Positions 35,477 to 45,585 of a stretch of 64,000 nt of DNA are shown here, in pieces (position 1 is the first letter of the stretch; every line of letters starts with the position of its first letter). The stretch spans positions 186,001 through 250,000 of the forward strand of contig NZ_JAUSWB010000002.1 in NCBI RefSeq assembly GCF_030814955.1, given 5' to 3'. The position numbers and the translations under genes are program-made. Source of the stretch: Planomicrobium stackebrandtii (lineage in GTDB: Bacteria; Bacillota; Bacilli; Bacillales_A; Planococcaceae). The notes under the pieces were generated by a model that did not search any database, was not told the DNA's origin, and worked only from the letters and a program-made list of their open reading frames with translations.

Positions 35477-36721
35477 ATGAAAAAGCCTGGATTAACCGTA
35501 AAAGTACTGACTGGACTAGTTTTGGGAGCAATTGTTGGTTTGCTGATCAACTTATTTATCCCTGATTCATTTGAAACGTTGAATACATACTTGTTTGTGC
35601 CGCTTGGCCAAATATTCTTGAGTTTAATTAATATGCTCGTTGTTCCGCTTGTATTGTTTTCGATCATTCTTGGAACAGCGGGATTGGGCGACCCAGCCAA
35701 ATTGGGACGGATAGGTGTTAAAACGGTCAGTTATTTTCTTGTGACCACTACTATTGCGATTTTGATTGGATTGTCGCTGGCAGCAGTTATTCAGCCCGGA
35801 CTTGCGGGTGACTTTGATTTGACAAGTGCGGAGTTTGAAGCAGAAGAGGCACCCTCTGTCGGAGAAACTTTGTTGAACATGATTCCAACCAACCCGATTG
35901 CCTCTTTAGGTGAAGGCAATATGCTGCAGATTATCGTATTTGCTGTCTTTATCGGCTTGGCATTGACAGCTCTTGGCGAAAAAACCAAAGGGCTGGTTCA
36001 TTTGTTTGAACAGGGCAATGATGTCATGATGTATCTTGTTGGGATTGTTATGAAGTTCGCTCCTTACGGTACATTCGGCTTGATCGCTACAGCCGTGGGA
36101 TCTCAAGGATTCTCAGCAATGAAAGCGATGGGTTCTTATATGCTGGTTATTTTAGCAGCTCTTTTGATTCATGCGATTTTCACATATGGTGGAACCATTA
36201 AGTTTTTGGCAAAGAAAAGCCCCATCTGGTTTTTCAAAAACTTTGCCCCTGCAATGAGTGTCGGCTTTAGTACGTCGAGCAGTACCGCTACACTGCCGAT
36301 TTCGATGGAAGTGGCGCAGGATAAATTAGGGGTGCCGAAGTCTGTCAGCTCGTTTGTTCAGCCTTTAGGCGCTACGATCAATATGGACGGCACTGCCATT
36401 ATGCAAGGGGTCGCAACAATGTTTATTGCCCAGGCCTATGGCATTGAATTGTCTGCGGTAGATCTTGCAACTGTCGTATTGACGGCGGTACTCGCAAGTA
36501 TTGGTACAGCTGGGGTTCCGGGTGTTGGACTGATTATGCTTGCCATGGTATTAGGCAGTGTGGGACTTCCTCCTGAAGGGATCGGCCTCGTTATCGGTAT
36601 TGACCGCTTGTTGGATATGACCCGAACAGCTGTCAATATTTCAGGGGATGCCGCATGCGCAGTTTATGTAGCAGAGACAGAAAAAGACAGAGACGAACGT
36701 CTGGAAAATATGAACGCTTAA
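35477..36721 (+). CDS. dicarboxylate/amino-acid:cation symporter (DAACS, GltT/DctA type)
   Basis: 414 residues, eight membrane helices plus two re-entrant loops. HP1 carries the serine-rich SVGFSTSSSTATLPISME, and the substrate/ion site in TM7 is INMDGTAIMQG. HP2 and TM8 end with GLVIGIDRLLDMTRTAVNISGD, where Arg and Asp bind the substrate's acid and amino groups; the Arg in DMTRTAVN favours dicarboxylates, glutamate or aspartate. AGAGGGAAA precedes the ATG. Monocistronic with a terminator. Confidence 0.93.
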   Translation: MKKPGLTVKVLTGLVLGAIVGLLINLFIPDSFETLNTYLFVPLGQIFLSLINMLVVPLVLFSIILGTAGLGDPAKLGRIGVKTVSYFLVTTTIAILIGLSLAAVIQPGLAGDFDLTSAEFEAEEAPSVGETLLNMIPTNPIASLGEGNMLQIIVFAVFIGLALTALGEKTKGLVHLFEQGNDVMMYLVGIVMKFAPYGTFGLIATAVGSQGFSAMKAMGSYMLVILAALLIHAIFTYGGTIKFLAKKSPIWFFKNFAPAMSVGFSTSSSTATLPISMEVAQDKLGVPKSVSSFVQPLGATINMDGTAIMQGVATMFIAQAYGIELSAVDLATVVLTAVLASIGTAGVPGVGLIMLAMVLGSVGLPPEGIGLVIGIDRLLDMTRTAVNISGDAACAVYVAETEKDRDERLENMNA

Positions 36722-36726
36722 TCATA

Positions 36727-36760
36727 GAGAGTTCCCGCAGAGATGTGGGAACTCTTTTTG
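36727..36760 (+). terminator. terminator after the symporter gene
   Basis: GAGAGTTCCC / GGGAACTC hairpin followed by TTTTTG. Confidence 0.85.
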
Positions 36761-36809
36761 TTATGAAGAAAACAGTTATATTTACCTAATCAACAGGAAA
36801 ATTTCTGCA

Positions 36810-36856
36810 TTGACAATGAACATACAGCATTATATATTATGTGTAACCGGTTACAC
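36810..36856 (+). promoter_or_regulatory. rbs promoter and RbsR/CcpA-type operator
   Basis: TTGACA (36810-36815) and TATATT (36833-36838) are 17 bases apart, a strong sigma-A promoter. Directly downstream, GTGTAACCGGTTACAC (36841-36856) is a perfect 16-base palindrome of the LacI/GalR type. It also fits the cre consensus except at its first base, so CcpA may bind it too. Confidence 0.8.
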
Positions 36857-36882
36857 ACCGAAAAGAAACGGAGTCGTTATAG

Positions 36883-37866
36883 ATGACCACGATCAAAGAC
36901 GTAGCAAAAAAAGCAGGAGTTTCAGTAGCTACTGTTTCACGGTTTTTAAATGACAGTGGATATGTTAGCGCAGAAGCAGCCAAAGCGGTAACCGCTGCAG
37001 TAGAAGAGCTCAAGTATGAATTAAATCCGGTGGCGCGCTCATTGAACACCAAAAAATCAAACTTGATTGGATTGATTCTTCCGGACATAACCAACCCATT
37101 TTTTCCGGAACTTGCACGTGCAGTCGAAGATGTTGCTTTAACGTATGGTTACACAGTGGTGCTATGCAACTCAGATGAAAACCCTGAGAAAGAAAAAAAC
37201 TATATTGAAACTTTAAAGAAAAAATACATTGCCGGATTTATTGTGACGTCCAACCAGCTCGATGCGCCGCATTACGCTAATGCCAACGTACCAATTGTGG
37301 CGCTGGACCGGACTATTAACGAGAAAATTCCAACGGTTTCCTCCAACAACAAAGAAGGGGCAATCATGGGCACGAATGCATTGCTTGAAAGAGGATGCCG
37401 AAATATTCTTTTCTTGAGAGGCCCTGAAGAATTGAACCCGGCAAATGATCGGTATGAGGGGTTTATGGAAGCTATTCAGAGTTCGAATTTGCAGTATCAA
37501 GTCGTGACTTGCCCCTTCCATTTTGCTGACTCGCAGGAAATTGTAGCGCGCGTGCTAAAGGAAGACCCGACAATCGATGGCATCTTTGCCAGCAGTGACG
37601 TTTCGGCTGCAGGGGCTTTAAAAGCTGCAAGTCTGGTAGGAAAGCGTGTACCGGAAGAACTGCAAATTGTTGGTTTTGATGGAGTGGCAATGGGTGAAAT
37701 GCTATCGCCCGGCTTAACCACAGTCGCACAAGACGTCTATAAGATGGGCGCTATTGCAGCTCGTGTCTTAATTAAACAAATTGAAAATAAGAAAATCGAT
37801 CAGAGATTTTATGAAGTGCCAGTGAAATTGATTATTCGCGGAACAACGAGGAGTGTGGAGGAATGA
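36883..37866 (+). CDS. rbsR: ribose operon repressor (LacI family)
   Basis: 327 residues. The LacI-type DNA-binding head TIKDVAKKAGVSVATVSRFLN is followed by the hinge helix NPVARSLNTKK that inserts in the operator minor groove, then a periplasmic-binding-protein-like sugar domain. It heads the rbs operon, so ribose-responsive repression through the palindrome at 36841 is expected. The rbsK start overlaps its stop by four bases. Confidence 0.95.
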   Translation: MTTIKDVAKKAGVSVATVSRFLNDSGYVSAEAAKAVTAAVEELKYELNPVARSLNTKKSNLIGLILPDITNPFFPELARAVEDVALTYGYTVVLCNSDENPEKEKNYIETLKKKYIAGFIVTSNQLDAPHYANANVPIVALDRTINEKIPTVSSNNKEGAIMGTNALLERGCRNILFLRGPEELNPANDRYEGFMEAIQSSNLQYQVVTCPFHFADSQEIVARVLKEDPTIDGIFASSDVSAAGALKAASLVGKRVPEELQIVGFDGVAMGEMLSPGLTTVAQDVYKMGAIAARVLIKQIENKKIDQRFYEVPVKLIIRGTTRSVEE

Positions 37867-38744
37867 TTACAGTAGTCGGCAGCATCAATATGGATTTGGT
37901 CATACAGACAGATCATTTTCCCAAGCAGGGTGAAACAACTTTAGGAAATTTATATACGACAGTTCCAGGAGGCAAAGGAGCAAACCAGGCAGTGGCAGCC
38001 GCAAGATTGGGAACAGCAGTCCAGATGATCGGGGCGGTCGGACAGGATGCTTTTGGAACCGAACTATTGACAGGATTAGAAGCTGAAGGAGTCCAGGTGC
38101 AGAACGTCAAACAAAGTGAAGGTGCAAGCGGAATTGCCAATATCCTCTTGTCGCAAGGAGACAATCGAATCATTGTAGTGCCGGGTGCTAACCATAGCGT
38201 AACAGTTGAAGAAATTAATGCTTTTGCAGAAAAGTTAGCGGACAGTGATTTGGTTATCATGCAGTTGGAAATGCCGATTCCAGTTATTCAACGAACCTTG
38301 GAAATATGCCATAAAAACGGTGTTCCTGCAATTTTAAATCCAGCACCTGCAAGTGGATTCACGGCTGATTTTCTTCCTTTTTGCACATACTTGACACCAA
38401 ATGAAACAGAAGCAGAAGAACTTTTTGGGGGTAATTGGGAAAAGGCGCTGCTCGATTATCCAAATCGTCTTGTAGTGACCCTTGGAGAAAAAGGCGCGCA
38501 GTTTTATGACGGAGAAAAGCACGTCATTGTTGAAGGGTTCCCGACTACCGCAGTAGATACCACAGGCGCGGGCGATACCTTTAATGGAGCACTTGCTGCA
38601 GCACTGGCAGAAGGCCAGGATTTTGAAGCAGCAGTGCGCTTTGCAAATGCGGCAGCCTCGCTGTCTGTGGAAAAATTCGGTGCCCAGGGTGGCATGCCCG
38701 ATCGAAAAGCGGTAAATGAACGATTGAAAGGCGGAAGCTTATGA
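37863..38744 (+). CDS. rbsK: ribokinase
   Basis: 293 residues, PfkB family. It phosphorylates ribose to ribose 5-phosphate. The N-terminal signature GGKGANQAVAAARLG and the C-terminal VDTTGAGDTFNGAL, with catalytic Asp in GAGD, are both present. NPAPASGF marks the lid/phosphate region. It overlaps rbsR and rbsD by four bases each, giving tight translational coupling. Confidence 0.96.
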   Translation: MITVVGSINMDLVIQTDHFPKQGETTLGNLYTTVPGGKGANQAVAAARLGTAVQMIGAVGQDAFGTELLTGLEAEGVQVQNVKQSEGASGIANILLSQGDNRIIVVPGANHSVTVEEINAFAEKLADSDLVIMQLEMPIPVIQRTLEICHKNGVPAILNPAPASGFTADFLPFCTYLTPNETEAEELFGGNWEKALLDYPNRLVVTLGEKGAQFYDGEKHVIVEGFPTTAVDTTGAGDTFNGALAAALAEGQDFEAAVRFANAAASLSVEKFGAQGGMPDRKAVNERLKGGSL

Positions 38745-39127
38745 AAAAGCATGGCATCATTAACCGTGATATTGCATCAGCCTTAGCTTCATTTGGCCAT
38801 ACCGATTTATTGGTCATCGGTGACTGTGGTTTGCCGATTCCAAAAGGCGTCCCGTGCATTGACTTGTCCTATAAAATAGGTGAACCTGCATTTTTGACGA
38901 TACTCGATGCTGTACTGGATGATTTCGAGGCAGAAGCAGCATCTATTGCCCGGGAAATTACTGCTGGAAATCCTGTTGTGGAAGGAGCAATTATGGAAAA
39001 AATAGCTGCAGATTATATTACACATGATGAATTGAAAACCCTCAGCAAAGATGCAAAATTGATTATCCGCACAGGAGAAGCGACACCATATGCCAACATC
39101 GTCCTTCGTTCCGGCGTTATTTTTTAA
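38741..39127 (+). CDS. rbsD: D-ribose pyranase
   Basis: 128 residues. RbsD interconverts beta-pyranose and beta-furanose forms of ribose so that ribokinase can act. The start MKKHGIINRDIASALASFGH with the catalytic His20, VIGDCGLPIP, and the C-terminal RTGEATPYANI with conserved Tyr and Asn are family hallmarks. Confidence 0.96.
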   Translation: MKKHGIINRDIASALASFGHTDLLVIGDCGLPIPKGVPCIDLSYKIGEPAFLTILDAVLDDFEAEAASIAREITAGNPVVEGAIMEKIAADYITHDELKTLSKDAKLIIRTGEATPYANIVLRSGVIF

Positions 39128-39145
39128 AGGAGGCAGGTGATTCTA

Positions 39146-40648
39146 ATGATCAAAATGACCGATATCTCCAAATCATTCAGCGGCAATAAAGTTTTAAAAA
39201 ACGTTCACTTCACGTTAGAAAAGGGCGAAATTCATGCCCTTATGGGTGAAAATGGTGCAGGGAAATCGACTTTGATGAAAGTCATGTCTGGAATCTATAC
39301 ACGGGATTCTGGGACCATCGAAGTGAAAGGCCAAAAAGTCGATTTCACTTCTCCGAAGCAAGCAGAAGAAGCAGGCATTGCAGTCATTCATCAGGAACTG
39401 AATATACTGCCTCACTTATCGATTGCTGATAACTTATTTCTCGGACGTGAAGAGACAATTGGGCGCACAGGGATACTGAAAACTAAGCAAATGGAAAAAA
39501 AGACACGCCAAATTCTATTGGATCTTGGACTGGATGTAAATCCTTCTGAACCGGCAAGCACCCTGTCAGTCGGAAAACAGCAAATCGTTGAAATTGCCAA
39601 AGCGATTTCGGTGGATGCGGAAGTGATTATCATGGATGAACCGACTGCGGCCTTAACAGACCGGGAAATTGACAGCTTGTTCAAGACCATACGCGAACTT
39701 CAGAAACGCGGTGTTTCCTTCATTTACATTTCTCACCGGATGGAGGAGATTTTCTCTTTATGCGATCGGATTACAATTTTGCGCGATGGCGAATTTGTGG
39801 GAGAGCGCAAAATCAGTGAAACTTCCTTTGATGAAATTGTTCAGATGATGGTCGGCCGTGAACTTGGAGATCGTTTCCCAGAACGGAAATCAACGATGGG
39901 CGAAATCAAACTGGCTGTTAAAGGATTAAACCGGAAAGATTGCTTCGAGGACATTTCTTTTGAACTTCGAAGAGGCGAGGTGCTGTCGATTGCAGGTCTA
40001 ATGGGTGCTGGCCGGACAGAAGTGGCACAGTCGTTGTTCGGTTATAAGAAGTTGAATGGCGGCACAATTGAATTTGACGGCAAGCAAGTTAAAATCGATA
40101 CGCCGAGAAAAGCCAAGGAAATGGGCATCGGCTATGTAACGGAAGATCGTAAATCAGAAGGTTTGGTTGTCGATTTTACGGTAGAAGAAAATGTCAGCAT
40201 GACCAACTTCGCTGCCATTTCTAAAAATGGATTGATTTCCAAGGATAAAGAACGCAAGCTTTATGACACTATGGTCAAACGGCTGGGTATTCGAACATCT
40301 GGACCTGACCAAGCAGCAAAATCTTTAAGCGGCGGCAATCAGCAAAAAGTGGTCATCGCGAAATGGCTGGGCATTGAACCGGAACTTTTGATATTGGATG
40401 AACCGACACGCGGAGTTGATGTCGGAGCGAAAAAAGAAATTTATTCGATCATCAATGAGCTGGCTGAACGTGGCGTTGCCATTCTGATGATATCGTCCGA
40501 ACTGCCGGAAGTGATTGGCATGGCTGATCGTGTATTGGTGATGCATGAAGGGAAAATAACAGCTGATTTGCCGAAAGAAGAAATGACACAGGAACGAATT
40601 ATGCATTTTGCTACAGGAGGTGGAAAACTTGCAATTGAAAACCAATAA
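39146..40648 (+). CDS. rbsA: ribose ABC transporter ATPase (two-domain)
   Basis: About 500 residues containing two ATPase domains. The first has [12 protein letters not shown] and [12 protein letters not shown]. The second has a weaker P-loop ([12 protein letters not shown]) and [15 protein letters not shown], normal for sugar ABC ATPases. Several in-frame starts exist (39137 GTG, 39146 ATG, 39155 ATG); 39146 is chosen because AGGAGGCAGGTGAT lies just upstream. It powers ribose import with RbsC and RbsB. Confidence 0.95.
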   Translation: MIKMTDISKSFSGNKVLKNVHFTLEKGEIHALMGENGAGKSTLMKVMSGIYTRDSGTIEVKGQKVDFTSPKQAEEAGIAVIHQELNILPHLSIADNLFLGREETIGRTGILKTKQMEKKTRQILLDLGLDVNPSEPASTLSVGKQQIVEIAKAISVDAEVIIMDEPTAALTDREIDSLFKTIRELQKRGVSFIYISHRMEEIFSLCDRITILRDGEFVGERKISETSFDEIVQMMVGRELGDRFPERKSTMGEIKLAVKGLNRKDCFEDISFELRRGEVLSIAGLMGAGRTEVAQSLFGYKKLNGGTIEFDGKQVKIDTPRKAKEMGIGYVTEDRKSEGLVVDFTVEENVSMTNFAAISKNGLISKDKERKLYDTMVKRLGIRTSGPDQAAKSLSGGNQQKVVIAKWLGIEPELLILDEPTRGVDVGAKKEIYSIINELAERGVAILMISSELPEVIGMADRVLVMHEGKITADLPKEEMTQERIMHFATGGGKLAIENQ

Positions 40649-41573
40649 TCAATCATTGCTTCAGAAGATTGCCCCGTTTATCGGCTTGATCTTGATCATC
40701 GTGATTATTACTATTTTAAATCCAGGCTTTTTATCCGTATCCAATTTGATGAACGTACTCCGGCAGGTTTCCATCAACGCTTTGATTGCCTTCGGAATGA
40801 CCTTTGTTATTTTGACAGGAGGCATTGATTTATCAGTCGGGGCAACGCTTGCGCTGACGGGAGCTGTAACAGCCGGAATGATGGCAAGCGGAATCGATCC
40901 TATTTTTGCGATGCTGTTGGGACTCTTGCTTGGAGCTGTGCTGGGAGCAATTAACGGGATCATCATCGCAAAAGGAAAAGTAGCACCATTTATCGCAACA
41001 TTGGCAACGATGACCATTTATCGAGGGTTGACTCTCGTCTACACTGACGGACGGCCAATTTCCGGATTGGGCGATAGCCTGACGTTCCAGATGCTCGGCA
41101 AAGGATATTTCCTTGGAATTCCAATTCCGGTAGTGACCATGATTGCCAGTTTCGGAATATTGTACTTCATTTTGAAAAAGACAACCTTTGGTCGCCGGGT
41201 CTATGCGATAGGCGGCAATGAAGAAGCGTCGATCCTATCGGGAATCAATGCAGATCGTATCAAGATTTATGTCTACTCGCTGCTCGGATTATTGGCGGCA
41301 TTGGCATCGCTGATTTTAACGTCCCGCCTAAATTCGGCCCAGCCAACTGCGGGTGAAATGTTTGAACTCGATGCGATTGCGGCAGTTGTCCTGGGAGGCA
41401 CGAGCCTTACTGGTGGCCGTGGGTGGATTGTCGGTACGTTAATCGGCGCATTGATCATAGGGGTACTGAATAATGGTTTGAACTTAATCGGGGTTCCGTC
41501 CTTTTTCCAGCAAGTGGTGAAGGGTGCAGTCATATTATTAGCGGTTCTTCTGGACCGTAAAAAAACAACATAA
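40629..41573 (+). CDS. rbsC: ribose ABC transporter permease
   Basis: About 314 residues, hydrophobic, eight to ten membrane segments. It has [20 protein letters not shown] near residue 60 and the motif [20 protein letters not shown] near residue 240. The TTG at 40629 has AGGAGGTG 6 bases before it and makes the gene overlap rbsA by 20 bases; the N-terminus is otherwise uncertain by a few residues. Confidence 0.94.
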   Translation: MQLKTNNQSLLQKIAPFIGLILIIVIITILNPGFLSVSNLMNVLRQVSINALIAFGMTFVILTGGIDLSVGATLALTGAVTAGMMASGIDPIFAMLLGLLLGAVLGAINGIIIAKGKVAPFIATLATMTIYRGLTLVYTDGRPISGLGDSLTFQMLGKGYFLGIPIPVVTMIASFGILYFILKKTTFGRRVYAIGGNEEASILSGINADRIKIYVYSLLGLLAALASLILTSRLNSAQPTAGEMFELDAIAAVVLGGTSLTGGRGWIVGTLIGALIIGVLNNGLNLIGVPSFFQQVVKGAVILLAVLLDRKKTT

Positions 41574-41586
41574 GGGGTGCAGGAAA

Positions 41587-42510
41587 ATGAAAAAAATGCA
41601 ATTGGGGTTCATGGTATTGGCAATGACAAGTTTGGCAGCGTGTTCGATGGAAGCTCCAGGGTCAAGTTCTGAAGAGGAAAGCACCAATGGCGGCGAAGCG
41701 GGCGGAGATTATACAATCGGTTTTTCAGTTTCGACATTGAACAACCCTTTCTTCGTTACATTGAATGAAGGCGCTGAAGCGAAAGCTGCAGAGCTGGGCG
41801 CTGATCTAACGGTAGTAGATGCACAGGACAATGCTTCAAAGCAGGCAAGCGATATAGAAGATTTGATTCAGCAGGAAGTGGATTTGATCATGATCAATCC
41901 TGTCGATTCTGAAGCAGTTGCGGCGGCTGTAGAATCAGCCAATGCTGCAAGCATTCCAGTCATTACAGTAGACCGTAGTGCGGCAGGAGGCGAAGTGGTT
42001 TCCCATATCGCATCTGACAACATTGCAGGCGGTGAGATGGCAGGAGAACACTTGGTTTCAATCGTGGGTGAAGGGGCACAAGTTGCAGAGCTGGAAGGCG
42101 TACCAGGATCTTCCGCTGCACGTGAACGTGGAGAAGGCTTTAATACTATTGCTGCTGATAGCCTGGATGTTGTGGCTAAGCAAACTGCGAACTTTAACCG
42201 TGCAGAAGGCTTGTCGGTTATGGAAAATATTCTTCAAGCTAATCCTGACATTACGGGAGTCTTTGCTCATAACGATGAAATGGCCCTAGGAGCTCTTGAA
42301 GCAATCGAAGCTTCTGGAAAAGATATTACTGTTGTCGGATTTGATGCCACTGACGATGCTGTCCAAGCTGTAGAAGATGGGCGTCTCGGTGGGACGATTG
42401 CACAAAAACCTGAAATGATCGGAGAAATGGCTGTTGAAACAGCAGTCCAATCACTTGATGGAGAAGAAGTTGAAGCTTCAATTCCGGTAGAATTGGAATT
42501 AATCCAGTAA
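41587..42510 (+). CDS. rbsB: ribose-binding lipoprotein
   Basis: 307 residues. Signal peptide with lipobox LAAC (residues 16-19), then a Ser/Glu-rich linker and a type I periplasmic-binding fold starting YTIGFSVSTLNNPFFVTL. The ribose-site segments VDRSAAGGEVVSHIASDN and VFAHNDEMALGALEAI are present. It is the last gene of the rbs operon, and a terminator follows. Confidence 0.95.
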   Translation: MKKMQLGFMVLAMTSLAACSMEAPGSSSEEESTNGGEAGGDYTIGFSVSTLNNPFFVTLNEGAEAKAAELGADLTVVDAQDNASKQASDIEDLIQQEVDLIMINPVDSEAVAAAVESANAASIPVITVDRSAAGGEVVSHIASDNIAGGEMAGEHLVSIVGEGAQVAELEGVPGSSAARERGEGFNTIAADSLDVVAKQTANFNRAEGLSVMENILQANPDITGVFAHNDEMALGALEAIEASGKDITVVGFDATDDAVQAVEDGRLGGTIAQKPEMIGEMAVETAVQSLDGEEVEASIPVELELIQ

Positions 42511-42546
42511 GAAATCAACAAAAAGTGTGCGCTATTCATAAACTAG

Positions 42547-42586
42547 ACCGTAAATTACTTGAGTAATCGAGTAGTTTACGGTTTTT
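42547..42586 (+). terminator. rbs operon terminator
   Basis: ACCGTAAATTAC pairs with GTAGTTTACGGT with one mismatch, followed by TTTTT. Confidence 0.8.
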
Positions 42587-42681
42587 AAACTTACACTGGA
42601 GAAGAATGAACCAAACCGCTGCAGTGGAATATTTCTTTTTCTGTTATACTGTTGTCAAAAGCAGGAACAGGGGGCCAGCAT

Positions 42682-42951
42682 ATGAAGGATGTATGGACAG
42701 TGAAGTATGGTGAACACACAATCCGAGTCGTCAATACATGGACCAATGAAAAACTGTTTGTGGACGGAGTTTTGCAGGATGAACAAGTTGGGTTGCATTT
42801 TTCTTCCCGTTTGTTTGGAAAAGTGAAAAATGAAGCTGATGAATACGAAGAAATTAAGGTATCGGTCGGGTCGTGCTTCTGCACAATGCAATGCCGGATT
42901 TTTGTAGGGGACAGCCTAATTTATACGACAGAACTGCAGACTGGTGGATAA
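42682..42951 (+). CDS. small hypothetical protein
   Basis: 89 residues from the ATG at 42682, with AGGGGG a suitable distance upstream. It is a mixed-charge, beta-rich sequence (WTVKYGEHTIRVVNTWTNE, LFVDGVLQDEQVGLHFSSRL, CRIFVGDSLIYTTEL) with repeated short strands, suggesting a small beta-sandwich or barrel. No signal or membrane segment. Cysteines in SCFCTMQC could bind metal, but spacing is not diagnostic. I do not recognise the family. A weak hairpin at about 42993-43034 follows. Confidence 0.65.
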   Translation: MKDVWTVKYGEHTIRVVNTWTNEKLFVDGVLQDEQVGLHFSSRLFGKVKNEADEYEEIKVSVGSCFCTMQCRIFVGDSLIYTTELQTGG

Positions 42952-42992
42952 GTTCGAAATATGGAAGTCTTAAAAAACACTTGAATAATTAG

Positions 42993-43034
42993 TGGGCTCA
43001 CCGGAAAATTAAATTTTCTGCTGAGCTTTTTTTA
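42993..43034 (+). terminator. probable terminator
   Basis: GGGCTCA and TGAGC arms enclose an inner GAAAATT/AATTTTC pairing, followed by a run of seven T. The stem is interrupted, so confidence is moderate. Confidence 0.55.
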
Positions 43035-43154
43035 TGGAAATGTATAGGTGCATAGAGCTAACAAGAAGGATTAAACGTTTTTTCTATGTATATAAAATGG
43101 ATAATATTCCTATAAGTATAAGAAAATTCTATGTGTAAAGTTCTAACTTTAAAA

Positions 43155-43184
43155 TTAACTGAAAATTTAGCTTCGCATTATGAT
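43155..43184 (+). promoter_or_regulatory. putative promoter of the dacC-like gene
   Basis: TTAACT (43155-43160) and TATGAT (43179-43184) are 18 bases apart in an AT-rich 190-base leader. Confidence 0.35.
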
Positions 43185-43222
43185 ACATTCTTTAACATAT
43201 CAAGGGACGGGGGGATGGATTA

Positions 43223-44722
43223 ATGGCAAGAAGCAAATTTTTTAAATGGACCGCATTTCTTATACTGACAGGGCTATTGGCAATTTTACCGATGCACTTC
43301 TCTAAACACGAAGCAACAGTAGGTGCAGACGATGAATACGCATCTTTGGTCAATGAAATAAACCAGATTCTCCAGGACGAACGGCTCGATGGAGCTTTAG
43401 CTGGTGTCAGCATACGAGAAGCAGATTCGGGGGAAAAAATATACGATCATATTGGAACTACCCGATTGGTTCCGGCATCGAATATGAAGCTCTTTACAGC
43501 TGCCGCAGCTTTTGAAACCTTAGGTGAAGATTATCGGTTCACCACAGAAGTACATACGGATGGAACAGTTAAAGGGAAAATGCTCCATGGCAATCTTTAT
43601 TTGAAAGGAAAAGGAGATCCGACTTTGCTGCAGGAAGATTTCGAACAGTTTGCGCTGGCACTCAAAAGCCAGGGAATTAAAAAAATCAAAGGCGATCTGA
43701 TCGGTGACGATACTTGGTATGACGATGTCCGTCTTTCAGAAGACATTACTTGGCAGGATGAAGTGTATTATTACGGTGCTCAGGTTTCCGCATTAACTGC
43801 ATCGCCTAACGAAGATTACGATGCAGGATCCGTTATTGTCGAAGTAAACCCGGGTGATTTAGCCGGTGCAGAGCCCAAAGTATCGCTGACGCCGCAAACG
43901 GACTACGTAACCATTGTAAATCATGCGAAAACAGTAGCGGCAGAACAGCCAAAAACTGTTTCCATCAGCCGTGAACATGGAACAAACCAAATTGTGATTG
44001 AAGGAAATATACCTGTCGAAGGTTCACGTACCCGTGAATGGATTGCTGTTGACGAACCGTCGGGCTATGCACTCGATTTGTTTGAAAATGCTTTGATTGC
44101 CCAAGGAATTGAATGGGCTGGAAAGCATTCGGTGACAATGGGAGAAACACCTGCAGACAGTACGCTGCTGCTGGAGCATGAATCGATGACGCTGTCAGAG
44201 TTTTCGATTCCTTTTATGAAGCTTAGCAATAACGGCCATGGGGAAGTGCTAACTAAGGAAATGGGACGGGTCGTTCAAGGAACAGGAAGCTGGGAAGCGG
44301 GTCTGGAAGTGATGGAGAATGTCGCTGGTGAGCTTGGCGTTAATACGGAGACGATCTTGCTGCGTGATGGTTCAGGAATGTCACATGTGAACTTGATTCC
44401 AGTGAACGAAGTATCTCAATTGCTGTTTGGCGCACAGAACAAATCCTGGTTTGACAGCTACTTGAATGCCCTCCCGGTAGCAGGGGCTCCAGAACGGTTT
44501 GTTGGAGGCACATTGCGGAATCGGATGAAAGAAACCGCGGCACAGCAAAACGTCAAAGCAAAAACAGGCACTTTGACTGCAGTATCAGCGTTGTCAGGCT
44601 ACGCCACAACAAAAGATGGCAAGCCGCTGATTTTTTCTATTATCATAAACAATGATTTATCTACAGTTACGCCAATTGAAGATGCGATTGCCACGGCGAT
44701 TGCAGAATGGGATGCGGAATAG
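43223..44722 (+). CDS. dacC: D-alanyl-D-alanine carboxypeptidase/endopeptidase, PBP4a (S13)
   Basis: 499 residues. An N-terminal hydrophobic segment (about 9-24) exports it. The three penicillin-binding motifs are present: Ser86-N-M-Lys89 (PASNMK), Ser335-N-Asn337 (LSNNGHG) and Lys447-T-Gly449 (AKTGTL). The long insertion between the first two motifs is characteristic of the class C/S13 group (PBP4, PBP4a). It trims or cleaves peptidoglycan stem peptides outside the membrane. Confidence 0.93.
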   Translation: MARSKFFKWTAFLILTGLLAILPMHFSKHEATVGADDEYASLVNEINQILQDERLDGALAGVSIREADSGEKIYDHIGTTRLVPASNMKLFTAAAAFETLGEDYRFTTEVHTDGTVKGKMLHGNLYLKGKGDPTLLQEDFEQFALALKSQGIKKIKGDLIGDDTWYDDVRLSEDITWQDEVYYYGAQVSALTASPNEDYDAGSVIVEVNPGDLAGAEPKVSLTPQTDYVTIVNHAKTVAAEQPKTVSISREHGTNQIVIEGNIPVEGSRTREWIAVDEPSGYALDLFENALIAQGIEWAGKHSVTMGETPADSTLLLEHESMTLSEFSIPFMKLSNNGHGEVLTKEMGRVVQGTGSWEAGLEVMENVAGELGVNTETILLRDGSGMSHVNLIPVNEVSQLLFGAQNKSWFDSYLNALPVAGAPERFVGGTLRNRMKETAAQQNVKAKTGTLTAVSALSGYATTKDGKPLIFSIIINNDLSTVTPIEDAIATAIAEWDAE

Positions 44723-44733
44723 CAACATTACTG

Positions 44734-44761
44734 CGGAAGGCTTTGGGGTTTTCCGTTTTTT
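44734..44761 (+). terminator. weak terminator after dacC
   Basis: A CGGAA/TTCCG stem followed by six T. The arms are short. Confidence 0.5.
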
Positions 44762-44862
44762 CTGTGAGATTCAGCTTTGATAGTTAATGTGCGCTGGCAT
44801 TTCGTCAGAACTTTCTGTATGTTTACTATATACAATTTTTACAAACTGGAGGTTATACATAA

Positions 44863-45585
44863 ATGAAACCAATCATTGGCCTTACGGCGTCTCTGGAATT
44901 GGGACGTGATGAATACGGCATTCAACTAGCCGATACAGAAGCAATTTTGGCAGCGGGCGGTTTGCCGATCATGCTCCCGCATGTATTGGAAAAAACAGAT
45001 ATTGATGAAATTGCTGAGCATATCGATGGACTATTTTTAGCAGGCGGATATGACATCGATCCAACTTTGTTCGATGAAGAGCCCCACCCAAATCTTGGTG
45101 TAATCATCCCGTCCCGCGATGCATTTGAAGTGGCTCTGGCAAAAAAAGTGCTGGATTTAAACAAACCGATTCTTGGTGTGTGCCGCGGAGCGCAGATTTT
45201 GAATATTGCCGTCGGAGGCGATATGTATCAGGATATTACCGCACAAACAACAGGAAAATTGCTTCAGCATCAACAAAGAGCACCAAAATTCCATGGCTCC
45301 CATTTTATTGACGCAACGGAAGGGTCGCTGCTGCACCGCCTAAGCGGACTGCGGCGTCTGAAAGTAAACAGCCGTCACCATCAGGCGAACCGGCATGTGC
45401 CGGAGCCATTTATCGTCAGTGGAGTATCAAGTGATGGCATCGTGGAAGCTATTGAAAGCACGCAGCACCACTTTGCTTTAGGGGTCCAATGGCATCCTGA
45501 AAACATGGCGAAAGCAGGAGATGCGGCATCGATTGGAATATTTGCCGGATTTATCGAGGCGTGCCGAGAAGAAGGGGATGACTAA
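44863..45585 (+). CDS. class I glutamine amidotransferase-like gamma-glutamyl hydrolase (C26, PuuD-like)
   Basis: 240 residues. The catalytic triad is visible as Cys107 in LGVCRGAQ, His211 and Glu213 in VQWHPE. LAGGYDIDP is the oxyanion/GGxD segment typical of the C26 branch. PuuD-type enzymes hydrolyse gamma-glutamyl amides such as gamma-glutamyl-GABA. It touches the dipeptidase gene directly (stop at 45585, next ATG at 45586), so both may process gamma-glutamyl or other small peptides. Confidence 0.9.
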   Translation: MKPIIGLTASLELGRDEYGIQLADTEAILAAGGLPIMLPHVLEKTDIDEIAEHIDGLFLAGGYDIDPTLFDEEPHPNLGVIIPSRDAFEVALAKKVLDLNKPILGVCRGAQILNIAVGGDMYQDITAQTTGKLLQHQQRAPKFHGSHFIDATEGSLLHRLSGLRRLKVNSRHHQANRHVPEPFIVSGVSSDGIVEAIESTQHHFALGVQWHPENMAKAGDAASIGIFAGFIEACREEGDD

